Positions 23,632 to 31,895 of a stretch of DNA of 64,000 bases are shown here, piece after piece (position 1 is the stretch's first letter; each line of letters begins with the position of its first letter). Source of the stretch: Vibrio hepatarius (GTDB lineage Bacteria; Pseudomonadota; Gammaproteobacteria; Enterobacterales; Vibrionaceae); assembly GCF_011806575.1 (NCBI RefSeq), contig NZ_JAATOO010000011.1:1-64000 (forward strand), in the 5' to 3' direction. Under the pieces are notes generated by a model. It was not told the origin of the DNA and did no database searches. It saw nothing but the letters and a program-made list of their open reading frames with translations. The translations under genes were made by a program, and so were the position numbers.

Positions 23632-25026
23632 ATGGATAACAACGTACAACCGACCCACTTTCGTAGCGAAGGCGATATCAATACCACGCCTGCACGCGAC
23701 AAATGGAACAAATCGATTGCAGACCCAAACACCCAATCGCTGCTGAAAAGAGATAGTGATGTGTTTCTACATCAAGCAATGTCCACGCCGTGCCTAGACT
23801 CACTCGTAAGCGCAGAAGGTATTTACCTGCAAGATACCTCTGGTAAGCGCTACATGGACTTTCATGGAAACAATGTCCATCAGCTTGGCTATGCTCATCC
23901 ACATATCATTAAGAAAGTGCAAGAGCAGATCGCCAAACTGCCTTTTTCACCTCGTCGTTTCACCAATGAAATCGCGGTTCAATGCGCAGAAAAACTCACA
24001 GAAATCTGTGGTGGCGAATTAAATCGAGTGTTGTTTGCACCTGGTGGAACCTCAGCGATAGGTATGGCGCTCAAACTTGCGCGTCATATCACTGGCAACT
24101 ACAAAGTGGTCTCGTTGTGGGATTCTTTTCATGGTGCATCACTTGATGCCATTTCGGTCGGAGGTGAAGCCTGTTTTCGTCAAGGCATGGGACCATTAAT
24201 GGCCGGTGTAGAGCGTATTCCACCAGCGGTTTCTTATCGTGGCGCGTTTCCATTCAATAACGATTCCTCAAATGAGAGTGGCGATGTCCACTATGCCGAT
24301 TATCTTGAGTACGTCATCGAAAAAGAAGGTGGCGTTGGCGTTTTTATCGCAGAAGCCGTACGTAACACCGACGTTCAAGTACCAAGTAAAGCCTACTGGA
24401 AACGGATACGAGAAATCTGCGACAAGCATAATGTCATGCTGATCATTGATGACATTCCTAACGGTATGGGGCGCAGTGGCGAATGGTTTACCCACCAAGC
24501 TTACGGTATCGAACCCGATATCCTTTGTATTGGCAAAGGCTTAGGCGGTGGATTAGTACCGATTGCCGCGATGGTCACCAAAGACAAGTACAACACCGCA
24601 GAGCAAATCTCTATGGGTCATTACACCCATGAAAAAAGCCCAATTGGTTGTTCGGCTGCACTTGCGACAATCGAAGCCATCGAGAACGAAAATCTACTAG
24701 AGAAAACCAAAAACGACAGCAAATTCATGCGCGATGAACTGCTACGCATGAAAGAGCGGTACCCATTGATAGGCGACGTGCGTGGAATCGGATTGTTGTG
24801 GGGTGTGGAGTTGGTCATTGATAGAAAGTCCAAACAACGCGCCTACGATGAAGCAGAAGCCGTGCTCTACCAATGCTTGAGCAACGGCCTTAACTTTAAA
24901 GTCTCTCAGGGCAATGTGATTCAGCTTAGCCCTCCGCTGATCATTACTCGACAACAACTAAAACAAGCGCTGGCAATATTTGAACAAGCCATTGCTGACA
25001 CATGTAAAGAATACAACTACTTATAA
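23632..25026 (+). CDS. pbfA: (R)-1-hydroxy-2-aminoethylphosphonate ammonia-lyase (PbfA)
   Basis: A 464-residue PLP enzyme of the class III aminotransferase fold. The PLP lysine is at residue 302 in LCIGKGLGGGLVPIAAM. The PLP-phosphate-binding block is FAPGGTSAIGMALKLARH, and the metal/cofactor Asp lies in LIIDDIPNGMGR. Located between phnW and phnX, it matches the lyase described in recent work on Vibrio phosphonate clusters: PbfA deaminates (R)-1-hydroxy-AEP to phosphonoacetaldehyde and ammonia, feeding PhnX. Older annotation would call it an aminotransferase. I recognise it by fold plus position, not by a diagnostic residue, so a true transaminase remains possible. It is two bases after phnW and ten before phnX. 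Confidence 0.88.
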   Translation: MDNNVQPTHFRSEGDINTTPARDKWNKSIADPNTQSLLKRDSDVFLHQAMSTPCLDSLVSAEGIYLQDTSGKRYMDFHGNNVHQLGYAHPHIIKKVQEQIAKLPFSPRRFTNEIAVQCAEKLTEICGGELNRVLFAPGGTSAIGMALKLARHITGNYKVVSLWDSFHGASLDAISVGGEACFRQGMGPLMAGVERIPPAVSYRGAFPFNNDSSNESGDVHYADYLEYVIEKEGGVGVFIAEAVRNTDVQVPSKAYWKRIREICDKHNVMLIIDDIPNGMGRSGEWFTHQAYGIEPDILCIGKGLGGGLVPIAAMVTKDKYNTAEQISMGHYTHEKSPIGCSAALATIEAIENENLLEKTKNDSKFMRDELLRMKERYPLIGDVRGIGLLWGVELVIDRKSKQRAYDEAEAVLYQCLSNGLNFKVSQGNVIQLSPPLIITRQQLKQALAIFEQAIADTCKEYNYL

Positions 25027-25036
25027 GGGATAACAG

Positions 25037-25858
25037 ATGACTCTTTCTCCTTCACCGCTGCAAGCCGTCATTTTTGACTGGGCAGGCACCATTGTTGATT
25101 TCGGATCGTTCGCGCCAACCAGTATTTTTGTTGAAGCGTTTAAACGTGGTTACGACTTTGACATCACACTCGATGAAGCGCGTGAGCCAATGGGCCTAGG
25201 CAAATGGGACCACATCCAAGCCGTGGGCCGTTTACCGAGCGTCGCCAAACGTTGGCAAGCTCAGTTTGGTCGAGCAATGAATAGTGACGATATCGACCGT
25301 ATTTACGCCACATTTATGCCGTTGCAGAAAGCCAAAGTGGCTGATCATGCTGCGCCAATTCTTAACGCCATTGAGGTTGTAGAGGGGCTTAAGCAGCGTG
25401 GCATCAAAATTGGATCTTGCTCTGGCTATCCTCGCGAAGTAATGGACGTTCTTATCCCAGCGGCGGCCGATTACGGCTACAAGCCTGATTACGTGGTCGC
25501 GACTGATGATTTACCTCAAGGTGGTCGCCCGGCCCCGTTTATGGCACTGAAAAACGTAATTGAATTGGGCGTCACTAACGTATCTGCCTGTATTAAAGTC
25601 GATGACGCAGCACCCGGTATCGATGAAGGTCACAACGCTGGCATGTGGACGGTGGGTTTGTTGCTGTCCGGCAACGAAGCAGGACTAACGTTCGAAGAGT
25701 ACCAATCTGCGAGTGAAAAAACGCTGTCAATCGCACGTGAAAAAGCCCGAGCAAAACTCAGCAAAAGCGCACCGCATTACCTGATCGATACCATTGCAGA
25801 TCTACCTGCGGTCGTGACTGAAATCGAACACCGAATCGCTGAGGGTGAACGTCCTTAA
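25037..25858 (+). CDS. phnX: Phosphonoacetaldehyde hydrolase (phosphonatase)
   Basis: A 273-residue HAD-superfamily enzyme. The nucleophile aspartate is residue 14 in [11 protein letters not shown], with the W-A-G-T variant typical of phosphonatase. The Schiff-base lysine is residue 56 in GLGKWDH. The motif [10 protein letters not shown] and the metal-binding acids in [12 protein letters not shown] complete the site. It splits phosphonoacetaldehyde to acetaldehyde and phosphate, ending the AEP pathway. It is the third gene of the operon; AAGGGATAACAG precedes the ATG. Acetaldehyde is expected to go to general metabolism. No acetaldehyde dehydrogenase follows in this operon. Confidence 0.96.
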   Translation: MTLSPSPLQAVIFDWAGTIVDFGSFAPTSIFVEAFKRGYDFDITLDEAREPMGLGKWDHIQAVGRLPSVAKRWQAQFGRAMNSDDIDRIYATFMPLQKAKVADHAAPILNAIEVVEGLKQRGIKIGSCSGYPREVMDVLIPAAADYGYKPDYVVATDDLPQGGRPAPFMALKNVIELGVTNVSACIKVDDAAPGIDEGHNAGMWTVGLLLSGNEAGLTFEEYQSASEKTLSIAREKARAKLSKSAPHYLIDTIADLPAVVTEIEHRIAEGERP

Positions 25859-25863
25859 GTAAC

Positions 25864-25896
25864 AAAAAAACGGGCGCCCTTTCTCAAGAGCGCCCG
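25864..25896 (-). terminator. Terminator between phnX and yjjG
   Basis: Stem CGGGCGC / GCGCCCG with extra inner CTT/AAG pairing. On the minus strand seven Ts follow, so it ends the yjjG transcript well. On the plus strand no U-run follows, so it is weaker for the phn operon. Confidence 0.85.
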
Positions 25897-25917
25897 ATAA
25901 CTCATCTCTGTAAAACC

Positions 25918-26592
25918 TTAAGCTACCAAGATGTTTTTCAATTCATGTAATGAGTTTACGGTGTAGTTCGGCGCAATGCCCTGTACTTGCTCTGCGCTAT
26001 TTGTATTCAACCAACAAGTCTCAATCCCAAAGTTGATCCCGCCGAGGATGTCGGAATGAGGATTATCACCCACCATCAGAATCTTGCTCTTACACGGATT
26101 ACCCATCACTTCTAATGCGTGGCTGAAAATACCCGCGTCCGGTTTCGCAACACCCACCTCTTCAGAGATAATTACGTGGTCAAAAAACTCGGTCATGCCG
26201 GTGCGCTCTAAACGAATCGCCTGAAGTTCGGTAAACCCATTAGTAATGATGCCCATTTTGGCTTTGCCTTGCAGCGCTTCCATCAACTCTTTCGCACCCG
26301 GTAACAAGGTACAAATATCGGCCATCGCTTCTAAAAAGGCGCGGTTCAGCTCTTGAGTCGTCGTTTCGAGCTTAGCTGCCCACTCTTGAAAACGAGTATG
26401 CTTCAACTCGTGTGCAGTGATTTTTCCGTCTTGATAATCCACCCACAGCGGCTTATTAATATTCTGGTAATGCTCAAAATCTTGCTGGGTAAAATCAACA
26501 CCTTTGCGAGAGAACATTAGCTGCATCCCTTTAAATGCATCAAAGTGGAACAGGGTCTCGTCAGCGTCAAATAAGATCCAATCGTACTTCAT
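25918..26592 (-). CDS. yjjG: YjjG-type HAD nucleotidase
   Basis: A 224-residue haloacid dehalogenase phosphatase. Motif I is [13 protein letters not shown] (nucleophile Asp9, acid Asp11), motif [15 protein letters not shown], motif III Lys in [10 protein letters not shown], motif [14 protein letters not shown]. The C1-type helical cap (about residues 15-95) and motif spacing match E. coli YjjG, a house-cleaning 5'-nucleotidase active on pyrimidine nucleotides such as dUMP and modified dNMPs. GAGGAG precedes the ATG. It is divergent from the LysR gene at 26688. Confidence 0.9.
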   Translation of the reverse strand: MKYDWILFDADETLFHFDAFKGMQLMFSRKGVDFTQQDFEHYQNINKPLWVDYQDGKITAHELKHTRFQEWAAKLETTTQELNRAFLEAMADICTLLPGAKELMEALQGKAKMGIITNGFTELQAIRLERTGMTEFFDHVIISEEVGVAKPDAGIFSHALEVMGNPCKSKILMVGDNPHSDILGGINFGIETCWLNTNSAEQVQGIAPNYTVNSLHELKNILVA

Positions 26593-26687
26593 TTTTCTCT
26601 CCTCAAATTGGCCCTGCTAGTGTAGATTGTTTTCTATTAGATGATAATCTAAGAACACAGAAAATAATTGTAAACTAAAACTCAACT

Positions 26688-27617
26688 ATGCACGCATTCT
26701 CATCTATTCCTGTTTTTGTTGCCGTCGTTGAATGCGGTGGGTTTTCACCAGCGGCGAACAAACTCAATATTACCAAGTCGGCGGTAAGCAAACGCATCAA
26801 CCAATTGGAAGATGAACTGGGAATTCGACTACTCAATCGCACCACTCGAAAACTGAGCCTTACTGAAGCAGGAAAACGCTACTACGAGTATGTTTCGCAA
26901 TCTCTTAATCTCGCGCAGCAAGGCATTGATGCGGTTACTGAGCTGCAGGGGAACCCACGCGGAAAGCTCAAGCTTACGGCGCCGATGTCATTTGGTGTAT
27001 TGCACGTTGCACCTTTAGTTGCGGAGTTTCTCGCGCTTTATCCTGATGTGGAAATCGACCTGCAACTTGAAGATCGCATGGTGGATTTAGTCCAAGATGG
27101 TTTCGATTTAGGTATCCGTATTGGCAACCTGCCCTTGTCTAACCTCGTAGCAAAACGGCTGACACCCTGTCGCAGTGTGCTTTGTGCCTCGCCAAATTAT
27201 CTGGATCAACACGGTTTACCGAGCAAACCTTCCGACCTATCCAATCACAACTGTTTGCAATACACCTATTATCGCGGAGGCTCTGAATGGGTGTTTGAGT
27301 CTATGGGTAATGAGTTCCGAGTCGTACCCAAAGGACGCCTAACCGTCAACAACAGTGAAGCGATCCGAAGAGCCGTCATCGAAGGCGTTGGTATCGCTCA
27401 GTTACCGACATTCATCGTCGCCAAAGACATTGCAGAGGGGAATCTCATTCCAGTGATGCAAGACTATCAATTGCCAATGCATGCGGTTTATGCGGTATTC
27501 CCAGAGCGTAAACACATGCCCGTCAAAGTGCGGACGTTTATTGATTTTATTAGTGAACGCTTAGGCGCGGACAACCCTTATTGGGACAGCATGATCAAAG
27601 ACACGCTGAATCTGTGA
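26688..27617 (+). CDS. LysR-family transcriptional regulator
   Basis: A 309-residue regulator. The helix-turn-helix at residues 1-60 includes SPAANKLNITKSAVSKRINQLE and RLLNRTTRKLSLTEAG. The effector domain has LKLTAPMSFGVLHVAPLVAEF and DLGIRIGNLP, the CrgA/DmlR/AaeR-like subgroup. It is divergent from yjjG (95 bp), and downstream lie the small acidic ORF and elbB. None of these gives a clear target. It is similar in type to the LysR gene at 35197 but not a recent duplicate. Confidence 0.88.
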   Translation: MHAFSSIPVFVAVVECGGFSPAANKLNITKSAVSKRINQLEDELGIRLLNRTTRKLSLTEAGKRYYEYVSQSLNLAQQGIDAVTELQGNPRGKLKLTAPMSFGVLHVAPLVAEFLALYPDVEIDLQLEDRMVDLVQDGFDLGIRIGNLPLSNLVAKRLTPCRSVLCASPNYLDQHGLPSKPSDLSNHNCLQYTYYRGGSEWVFESMGNEFRVVPKGRLTVNNSEAIRRAVIEGVGIAQLPTFIVAKDIAEGNLIPVMQDYQLPMHAVYAVFPERKHMPVKVRTFIDFISERLGADNPYWDSMIKDTLNL

Positions 27618-27741
27618 TCCAATGCCCACGAATAGCAATCCAACAACTTTCTTCACCAAATCATGATGTTAAGCAAGCAGGCGCAGATTAGAACCACTAC
27701 CATTGAGCCGTTGTATTAAGCCAGCCAAACTGGAGTCTGCG

Positions 27742-27876
27742 ATGAAACACTTTCTACCATCCAGCGTTATGCTCACCCCATTTGTAGTAAAACACTATCC
27801 AGCTCAGGATGAAGAGACCGAGATTGAAGCGCAGCAAGAAGACGAGCTGAAGCTCGTTGACGAAGAGGAAGAATGA
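27742..27876 (+). CDS. Small acidic protein (44 aa), unknown function
   Basis: A short frame I translated directly: ATG at 27742, TGA at 27874-27876. A GGAG site lies six to seven bases upstream. It begins MKHFLPSSVMLTPFVVKHYP and turns strongly acidic, ending in four glutamates, with 16 Asp/Glu in the last 23 residues. It has no recognised domain. It sits between a LysR gene and elbB, 73 bp ahead of elbB on the same strand, so co-expression is possible. It could also be a leader peptide or chance frame; the good ribosome site and biased composition favour a real product. Confidence 0.5.
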   Translation: MKHFLPSSVMLTPFVVKHYPAQDEETEIEAQQEDELKLVDEEEE

Positions 27877-27949
27877 GATCCACTTCAGGTCGAAAACGCT
27901 GAAAATCATCTAACCTAGATAGCGTTAAAGACAAAAGGAAATCTGAACA

Positions 27950-28600
27950 ATGAAAAAAGTAGCCGTCATACTCAGTGGTTCCGGTGTATTTGATGGAGCA
28001 GAGATTCATGAAGCCGTTCTTGCGTTGCATGCGATTGAAAAACAAGGCGCGACGTGGCACTGCTTTGCACCAAATATCGACCAGCTCCACGTCATTAACC
28101 ACAAAACCGGCGAAGAGATGGACGAGACGCGTAATGTGTTAGTAGAAGCGGCACGTATCGCACGCGGTAACGTTGAAGATGTCGCCAAATTAAACCCAGA
28201 CGAGTTCGATGCCCTACTACTACCGGGCGGTTTTGGCGCAGCAAAAAATCTGACTGATTTCGCTGTCCACGGCGCAGAATGTAGCATCAATACCCACGTA
28301 GCGTCGGCTTGTCGCGCTTTTGCTCAGACCAACAAACCTGCGGGCTATTTGTGTATCGCACCTGTTATTATTCCGATGATCTACGAAAACGGTGTCAAAG
28401 GTACCATAGGTAATGATGCTGCGACTGCTGCCGCGTTCAACACCATGGGAGGAGAACACGTAGACTGTACGGTTGACGAGATCGTGTTTGACCAAGAACA
28501 CAAAGTGCTATCGACACCTGCTTATATGCTAGCCAATTCGATTTCAGAGGCAGCTTCTGGCATTGAAAAACTCGTGAGCAAACTGATTTCCCTCGCCTAA
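27950..28600 (+). CDS. elbB: Glyoxalase ElbB (DJ-1/PfpI superfamily)
   Basis: A 216-residue protein of the class I glutamine-amidotransferase-like fold. It opens with KKVAVILSGSGVFDGAEIHEA, the ElbB signature. The nucleophile cysteine lies in HVASACRAFAQT near residue 122. The LPGGFGAAKNLTDFA loop and IGNDAATAAAFNTMGGEHV are also diagnostic. The E. coli homologue (YhbL) was tied to isoprenoid synthesis and has weak glyoxalase activity; the true role is unsettled. AAAGGAAATCTGAACA precedes the ATG. It is terminated by a strong hairpin. Confidence 0.92.
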   Translation: MKKVAVILSGSGVFDGAEIHEAVLALHAIEKQGATWHCFAPNIDQLHVINHKTGEEMDETRNVLVEAARIARGNVEDVAKLNPDEFDALLLPGGFGAAKNLTDFAVHGAECSINTHVASACRAFAQTNKPAGYLCIAPVIIPMIYENGVKGTIGNDAATAAAFNTMGGEHVDCTVDEIVFDQEHKVLSTPAYMLANSISEAASGIEKLVSKLISLA

Positions 28601-28624
28601 AGTTGTATATTTATTCAACAAAAG

Positions 28625-28660
28625 CCCTTTAAATTTCTGTTTAAAGGGTTTTTTATTTTT
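28625..28660 (+). terminator. Intrinsic terminator of elbB
   Basis: A 9-bp stem CCCTTTAAA / TTTAAAGGG (loop TTTCTG) is followed by TTTTTTATTTTT. Confidence 0.93.
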
Positions 28661-28901
28661 ACATCTATCAACAGCCTGCAACTCATCCAACCAAAAACCT
28701 GAACAAGCAACCCACATTAAGTCATTAAAAATAAATAACTTTATCAGTAAAATTATACAATTGAATGCATATCACAATTTCACATCAAACTACTCATTAA
28801 GAAGTAGGAGATTAAGTGAGTTCATCTATACTCAGTGAAAATATATGCAACCAAAAACTTATAAGCTCTTTCCAATAAACACATAACAATGGAGTAATAC
28901 A
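28661..28901. other. AT-rich upstream region of the alcohol dehydrogenase
   Basis: With the preceding terminator this makes a 301-bp gene-free gap. It must hold the promoter of the dehydrogenase gene. I found no convincing -35/-10 pair or operator. Confidence 0.4.
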
Positions 28902-30050
28902 ATGACGAGTGCATTTTTCATCCCTACAGTAAATTTGATGGGCGCAGGCTGTCTTAAAGACGCAGCAGACAGTATTCAGTCAAAAGGTTTTAAAAAAGGT
29001 CTTATTGTTACCGATAAAATCCTTAACCAAATCGGTGTCGTTAAGAAAGTCCAAGACCTTTTGACTGAACGTGACGTCGAAACTGTAGTATTTGATGGCA
29101 CACAACCTAACCCGACGATTTCTAACGTTAATGACGGCCTTGCGCTGCTGAAAGCGAATGACTGTGATTTCGTTGTCTCTTTGGGCGGTGGTTCACCACA
29201 CGACTGTGCAAAAGGCATTTCTTTAGTTGCGGCAAACGGCGGGAAAATCGGTGATTACGAAGGCGTAGACCAATCAGCTAAACCAATGCTACCTCTAGTT
29301 TCTATCAACACCACGGCAGGTACTGCCTCTGAAATGACTCGTTTCTGCATCATCACTGATGAAGAACGTCATATCAAAATGGCAATCGTAGATAAGCACA
29401 CCACTCCGCTAATCTCGGTGAACGACCCTGAGCTAATGCTTGCGAAACCAGCGTCTTTGACTGCCGCAACGGGTATGGATGCACTGACTCATGCGGTGGA
29501 AGCGTACGTTTCAACTGCGGCAACGCCGATTACTGACGCTGTCGCAATTAAAGCGATCGAACTGATTCAAGCTCACCTACGTACTGCAGTAAAAGACGGC
29601 GGTAACCTAGAAGCTCGTGAACAAATGGCTTACGCGCAATTCATGGCGGGTATGGCATTTAACAACGCATCACTTGGTTATGTTCACGCGATGGCACACC
29701 AATTAGGTGGTTTCTACGACCTACCACACGGTGTGTGTAATGCAATTCTTCTACCACACGTGCAGCGTTACAACGCGCAAGTCGTGCCTGCTCGTCTACG
29801 TGACGTTGCAAAAGCACTAGGAGTGAACGTTGAAGGTATGACGCCAGAGCAAGGTGCAGACGCAGCGATCGAAGCTATCGTGTCACTAGCGAAAGATGTT
29901 GGCATCCCAGCAGGCATCCAAGAGCTAGGTGCGAAGGCGGAAGACATCCCAACGCTTGCTGACAACGCACTAAAAGATGCTTGCGGTTTCACTAACCCTA
30001 AACAAGCGACGCACGAAGAGATCACCGCGATTTTCGAAGCTGCGATGTAA
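28902..30050 (+). CDS. yiaY: Iron-containing alcohol dehydrogenase, YiaY type
   Basis: A 382-residue group III alcohol dehydrogenase. The NAD-binding [12 protein letters not shown] is near residue 97. The metal-binding block comprises the histidines in [13 protein letters not shown] and [24 protein letters not shown]. Sequence and length match E. coli YiaY (383), and I recall long near-identical stretches such as [20 protein letters not shown]. It reduces aldehydes or oxidises short-chain alcohols with NAD; the physiological substrate is not settled. It might dispose of acetaldehyde, which PhnX makes 3 kb away, but the two are not co-transcribed. GGAG precedes the ATG. Confidence 0.93.
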   Translation: MTSAFFIPTVNLMGAGCLKDAADSIQSKGFKKGLIVTDKILNQIGVVKKVQDLLTERDVETVVFDGTQPNPTISNVNDGLALLKANDCDFVVSLGGGSPHDCAKGISLVAANGGKIGDYEGVDQSAKPMLPLVSINTTAGTASEMTRFCIITDEERHIKMAIVDKHTTPLISVNDPELMLAKPASLTAATGMDALTHAVEAYVSTAATPITDAVAIKAIELIQAHLRTAVKDGGNLEAREQMAYAQFMAGMAFNNASLGYVHAMAHQLGGFYDLPHGVCNAILLPHVQRYNAQVVPARLRDVAKALGVNVEGMTPEQGADAAIEAIVSLAKDVGIPAGIQELGAKAEDIPTLADNALKDACGFTNPKQATHEEITAIFEAAM

Positions 30051-30086
30051 TCTCTCGCGTAATCCAATACGGATTAACGACAGATC

Positions 30087-30122
30087 AAAAAGCCCTCGAC
30101 GTATCTCGAGGGCTTTTTCTTT
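30087..30122. terminator. Bidirectional terminator between yiaY and the Nudix gene
   Basis: A 13-bp stem, AAAAAGCCCTCGA with its complement, loop CGTATC, and flanking A/T runs between convergent genes. Confidence 0.92.
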
Positions 30123-30154
30123 GTTGTTTGTTAGTATTTGGTATGCGCAGCTTG

Positions 30155-30673
30155 TTAAAGCATTTCTTTGGCAATCAAGTGCAGCAGATACGTTTCACGT
30201 TCGATGCTCATGCCTTTCTTCGGGCTTTCCGCGATGGTTTTTTCGTTGTGAGCAATCGCATCATGGATGTTGACCCAAACCGGCTTCATACCGTTTTTAA
30301 CTTCGTAATCTTCATACGCCGTTTCGCCTAACTGCGCATCAATTTTGCAGCTATAGCAGTATGACGTCATGTGCATCACGTCTGCATCGTCTTTGTACCA
30401 AGGACGAAACTCTTCATAAATACCAAAAGGCTTGATGTTATGAATGTTGCGCGCGCCCGTTTCTTCCTGAAGCTCTCTGACCATACCAGCAATCACATCT
30501 TCACCTTCGTCCAAGCCACCACCAGGAATGGTGTAGTCATGGTAACGCTCGGTGTAGAGCAATAAGATTTTCTCACCTTCGACGACAATCGCACGTGCCG
30601 CTTTGCGCTGAAAAACAGTTTTGTCGTCCAAGTGTTCAATATCAGGGTGAACGGTAGTTTTTAGATGTCTCAT
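30155..30673 (-). CDS. Nudix hydrolase
   Basis: A 172-residue protein with a perfect Nudix box at residues 52-74: a G, five residues, E58, seven residues, then RELQEETGA. It coordinates the divalent metal for pyrophosphate hydrolysis. The segment before it, ERYHDYTIPGG, resembles the MutT/NUDT N-terminal strand. The substrate (nucleoside diphosphate linked to something) is not predictable here. It is divergent from ldhA (165 bp). Downstream it faces the yiaY terminator. Confidence 0.92.
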   Translation of the reverse strand: MRHLKTTVHPDIEHLDDKTVFQRKAARAIVVEGEKILLLYTERYHDYTIPGGGLDEGEDVIAGMVRELQEETGARNIHNIKPFGIYEEFRPWYKDDADVMHMTSYCYSCKIDAQLGETAYEDYEVKNGMKPVWVNIHDAIAHNEKTIAESPKKGMSIERETYLLHLIAKEML

Positions 30674-30838
30674 GACTGCTGCTTGTTAGTCGAATTTGCG
30701 CAGATTCTACCACATCACCCTGTGCTCTCAAGCTCACGAGTCAAGAATGAATCCACAATAAATTGATGGTTTAATTTTTTACTATTTAGAGGTTCAATAA
30801 GAGCAATTCCCTCCAACATCTATTTTGAGAGGCTCTTT

Positions 30839-31837
30839 ATGTTAGATGTCGCATTATTCAGCACTAAATCGTATGACGAAGTATCATTTCGCCAAGCCAA
30901 TAAACAATTTGGCTTCAATCTTCATTTCCATGATTTCGCTTTAACACCAAAAACCGCCAAAATGGCGCAAGGTTCGCAAGTCGTCTGCCCGTTCGTGAAT
31001 GACGATCTATCCGCTGAAGTGCTTAAGTCGCTTTCCGAACATGGGGTCAAGATGGTCGCCATGCGCTGCGCTGGGTTTGACCGCGTCGATTTGGACGCAG
31101 CCAAACAACTCGGCATCCAAGTGGTTCGCGTACCAGCTTATTCACCTGAATCTGTCGCTGAGCACGCAGTGGGCCTAATGATGAGCCTCAACCGCCGCTT
31201 CCATAAGGCTTATCAGAGAACCCGTGACGCGAACTTCTCGCTCGACGGTTTGGTAGGCTTTAACTTCCACGGTAAAACCGCAGGCGTCATTGGCACGGGT
31301 AAAATCGGTATCGCGACAATGCGCATTCTTAAAGGGCTAGGCATGAACATTCTCTGTTTTGACCCGTATGAAAACCCGCTCGCGATTGAAATGGGCGCGA
31401 CTTACTGCAGCAAAGATCAGTTGTTTCAACAGAGTGATGTGATCACGTTGCATTGTCCAATGTCTGAAGAAAACTACCACTTACTCGATGAGAAAGCCTT
31501 CAATCAAATGAAAGATGGTGTGATGATCATTAACACCAGCCGTGGTGGATTATTGGATGCGTCTGCGGCGATCGAGGCGCTAAAGAAAGGCCGTATCGGC
31601 GCACTGGGTTTGGATGTGTATGAGAATGAGAAAGAGCTATTCTTCCGTGACAAATCTAACGATGTCATTGTCGATGATGTATTCCGTCGTCTATCCGCGT
31701 GTCACAACGTGCTGTTTACTGGACATCAGGCATTCTTAACCGACGAAGCGCTCGGTAATATCGCTGATACAACACTCGGTAGTGTTGCTGCGTTCCAAGA
31801 GGGTAAACTCTCTGGCAACGAACTGATCGAGTTCTAA
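30839..31837 (+). CDS. ldhA: Fermentative D-lactate dehydrogenase
   Basis: A 332-residue D-isomer 2-hydroxyacid dehydrogenase, the size of E. coli LdhA (329). Rossmann motif GVIGTGKIGIATMRIL is near residue 150. The catalytic Arg lies in INTSRGGLLD and the His in FTGHQAFLT, with the acid pair between. LdhA-type markers are MRCAGFDRVDLDAAK and YSPESVAEHAVGLMM. It reduces pyruvate to D-lactate with NADH when respiration is limited. It stands alone with a strong terminator. Its product could be re-oxidised by the FAD/Fe-S enzyme at 39660, so the window encodes both making and using D-lactate. Confidence 0.95.
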   Translation: MLDVALFSTKSYDEVSFRQANKQFGFNLHFHDFALTPKTAKMAQGSQVVCPFVNDDLSAEVLKSLSEHGVKMVAMRCAGFDRVDLDAAKQLGIQVVRVPAYSPESVAEHAVGLMMSLNRRFHKAYQRTRDANFSLDGLVGFNFHGKTAGVIGTGKIGIATMRILKGLGMNILCFDPYENPLAIEMGATYCSKDQLFQQSDVITLHCPMSEENYHLLDEKAFNQMKDGVMIINTSRGGLLDASAAIEALKKGRIGALGLDVYENEKELFFRDKSNDVIVDDVFRRLSACHNVLFTGHQAFLTDEALGNIADTTLGSVAAFQEGKLSGNELIEF

Positions 31838-31856
31838 GCATCAACAGATAAACTAA

Positions 31857-31881
31857 GGGCTTCCAATCGGAAGCCCTTTTT
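31857..31881. terminator. Terminator between ldhA and the Lon-like protease
   Basis: Stem GGGCTTCC / GGAAGCCC, loop AATC, then TTTTT. Convergent genes on both sides make two-way action plausible. Confidence 0.92.
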
Positions 31882-31895
31882 GTTGGTACTTTTAG

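Noticed and set aside
28765..28790. CRP-like site upstream of yiaY (ATCACAATTTCACA)
   Set aside because: Only one half-site fits the TGTGA-n6-TCACA consensus; not strong enough to call.
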